Below, in pieces: positions 5,165 to 5,943 of a stretch of 5,943 nucleotides of DNA. Within the stretch, counting starts at the first letter, position 1; each line of letters starts with the position of its first letter. The stretch spans positions 1 to 5,943 of the forward strand of contig JAEZFA010000077.1 in the NCBI GenBank assembly GCA_023417665.1, read 5' to 3'. The position numbers were made by a program, and so were the translations under genes. The notes beneath the pieces are model-generated. The model was not told where the DNA came from and did not search any database. It was given only the letters and a program-made list of their open reading frames with translations. The stretch comes from Pseudomonadota bacterium (GTDB lineage: Bacteria; Pseudomonadota; Alphaproteobacteria; Rhizobiales; Xanthobacteraceae).

Positions 5165-5943
5165 CTAGAGCGGCAGCAGCGCCCGCTCCGCAACCGCCTG
5201 CGCGAAAGTCGCGACCGTCACCACAATCCAGAGCACGACGGCAATGTTCACCGCTGGCCGGGTGAATGCGGGCGCGATGGCCGAGACCAGCCACCCGATC
5301 AGCGGAATGCCCTGCATCGCATGCAGCCCGATGAAGTGCGCGACGCGCAGATCGCCGCCGGTGCGCGACCAGCCGAAGAAGAAGGATCCGCCCGCGTCCG
5401 TCCGCACCCCGCCGACCCAGTGGTCGCTCTGCGTGCCCATATAGGCCGCCGTGAGACTTCCGAGCGCGGTCCCGACCAAGAGGCCGATGCCGATCGCATA
5501 GCGCAGATCGGGCCGCGCGATCGCATTCCGGCTCCTGAGAATCAGCCAGCCGATCCAGCCGCTGAGCACGGTCGCAATCAGGATCGTGACGCCCATCCAG
5601 GCATAAAGCGCGATGTTGAGTGCGGTCTCGCGGTTGAAGTGAGATGCCTCCGCGCGCGACGCGCGGAAGGTGATGTAGAGAATTTCCAGCATCAGGAAGA
5701 CGCTGATCACCCAGATTGCGTTACGCACCGCCGGCCGTTCGCGCTGGCTGCGATCGAGAAACGGCATGAACAGCGCGAGCGTGATCAGAAAGATCGCGGC
5801 CGACGACATGAACTTCAGCGGCTTGATCCAGACATTGATGCCGTTGAAGGTCCGCGTCTCCGCGAGATAGGCGAAGAAGGTCGGCAGCATCATCGCTGCG
5901 AGCATCGCCGCGAAGATCAGGAGCACCGGCTCCTGCTGATAAA
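5165..5943 (-). CDS. Uncharacterised multi-pass inner-membrane protein, 5' end missing
   Basis: I do not recognise a named function. The frame is open to the right edge (YQQEPV before the first visible hydrophobic segment), so the true start lies outside; the GTG at 5924-5926 is probably internal. Counting from that codon as 1, seven hydrophobic segments lie near 2-21, 38-57, 69-88, 103-130, 143-163, 195-217 and 226-245. Between them are WIKPLKF (33-39), a basic and acidic loop (58-68), ASRAEASHFN (89-98), and GGDLRVAHFIGLHAMQGIP (190-208). I recall SHFN- and HFIGLHA-like motifs from a family of conserved hypothetical membrane proteins. Their histidines could bind a metal or haem, which is only a guess. 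The TAG stop is 6 bp from that of the convergent receptor gene, and no intrinsic terminator with a T run separates them. The coding call is well supported by continuous hydrophobic patterning; the role is unknown. Confidence 0.88.
   Translation of the reverse strand, partial: YQQEPVLLIFAAMLAAMMLPTFFAYLAETRTFNGINVWIKPLKFMSSAAIFLITLALFMPFLDRSQRERPAVRNAIWVISVFLMLEILYITFRASRAEASHFNRETALNIALYAWMGVTILIATVLSGWIGWLILRSRNAIARPDLRYAIGIGLLVGTALGSLTAAYMGTQSDHWVGGVRTDAGGSFFFGWSRTGGDLRVAHFIGLHAMQGIPLIGWLVSAIAPAFTRPAVNIAVVLWIVVTVATFAQAVAERALLPL

Noticed and set aside
5924..5926. GTG as the true start of the membrane protein
   Set aside because: The frame stays open upstream to the window edge, no ribosome-binding site is visible, and the codon begins directly inside a hydrophobic segment.

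Overview
The window looks like chromosomal DNA of a high-GC alphaproteobacterium, probably of the order Hyphomicrobiales (a Bradyrhizobium/Rhodopseudomonas/Xanthobacteraceae-like lineage). The reasons are the strong G/C preference at third codon positions, the alphaproteobacterial character of GlnB and GlnA, and the order nnr (divergent), glnB, glnA, which I recall as common in that group. The placement is an inference from content; no phylogeny was run.

Left part (1-1112): the 5' two thirds of a bifunctional NAD(P)HX repair gene (nnr, minus strand) runs off the left edge. A 303-bp divergent intergenic region follows. It contains a good sigma-54 (-24/-12) promoter facing glnB and several short perfect inverted repeats.

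Centre (1113-3007): glnB, encoding the PII nitrogen sensor protein, and glnA, encoding type I glutamine synthetase, form a classical nitrogen-assimilation operon. Both regulatory tyrosines are present: Tyr51 of PII (uridylylation) and Tyr398 of GlnA (adenylylation). A perfect 18-bp palindrome lies in the 67-bp gap between the two genes. A hairpin and then a textbook intrinsic terminator follow glnA. The logic is that nitrogen limitation activates sigma-54/NtrC transcription, PII reports 2-oxoglutarate/ATP and glutamine status, and PII in turn controls GlnA adenylylation and NtrC activity.

Right part (3008-5943): a complete TonB-dependent outer-membrane receptor of unknown substrate carries a conserved His/Gly-rich motif in its plug. 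A convergent, 5'-truncated multi-pass inner-membrane protein of unknown function has its stop codon only 6 bp from the receptor's stop.

I see no tRNA, rRNA, CRISPR array, insertion sequence or phage gene. The window is mostly ordinary core genome. The points deserving a second look are the palindromes around the glnB promoter and between glnB and glnA, a palindrome overlapping the likely receptor promoter, the uncharacterised receptor and membrane protein, and an anomalous G/C-only left end that disrupts a conserved motif in nnr.
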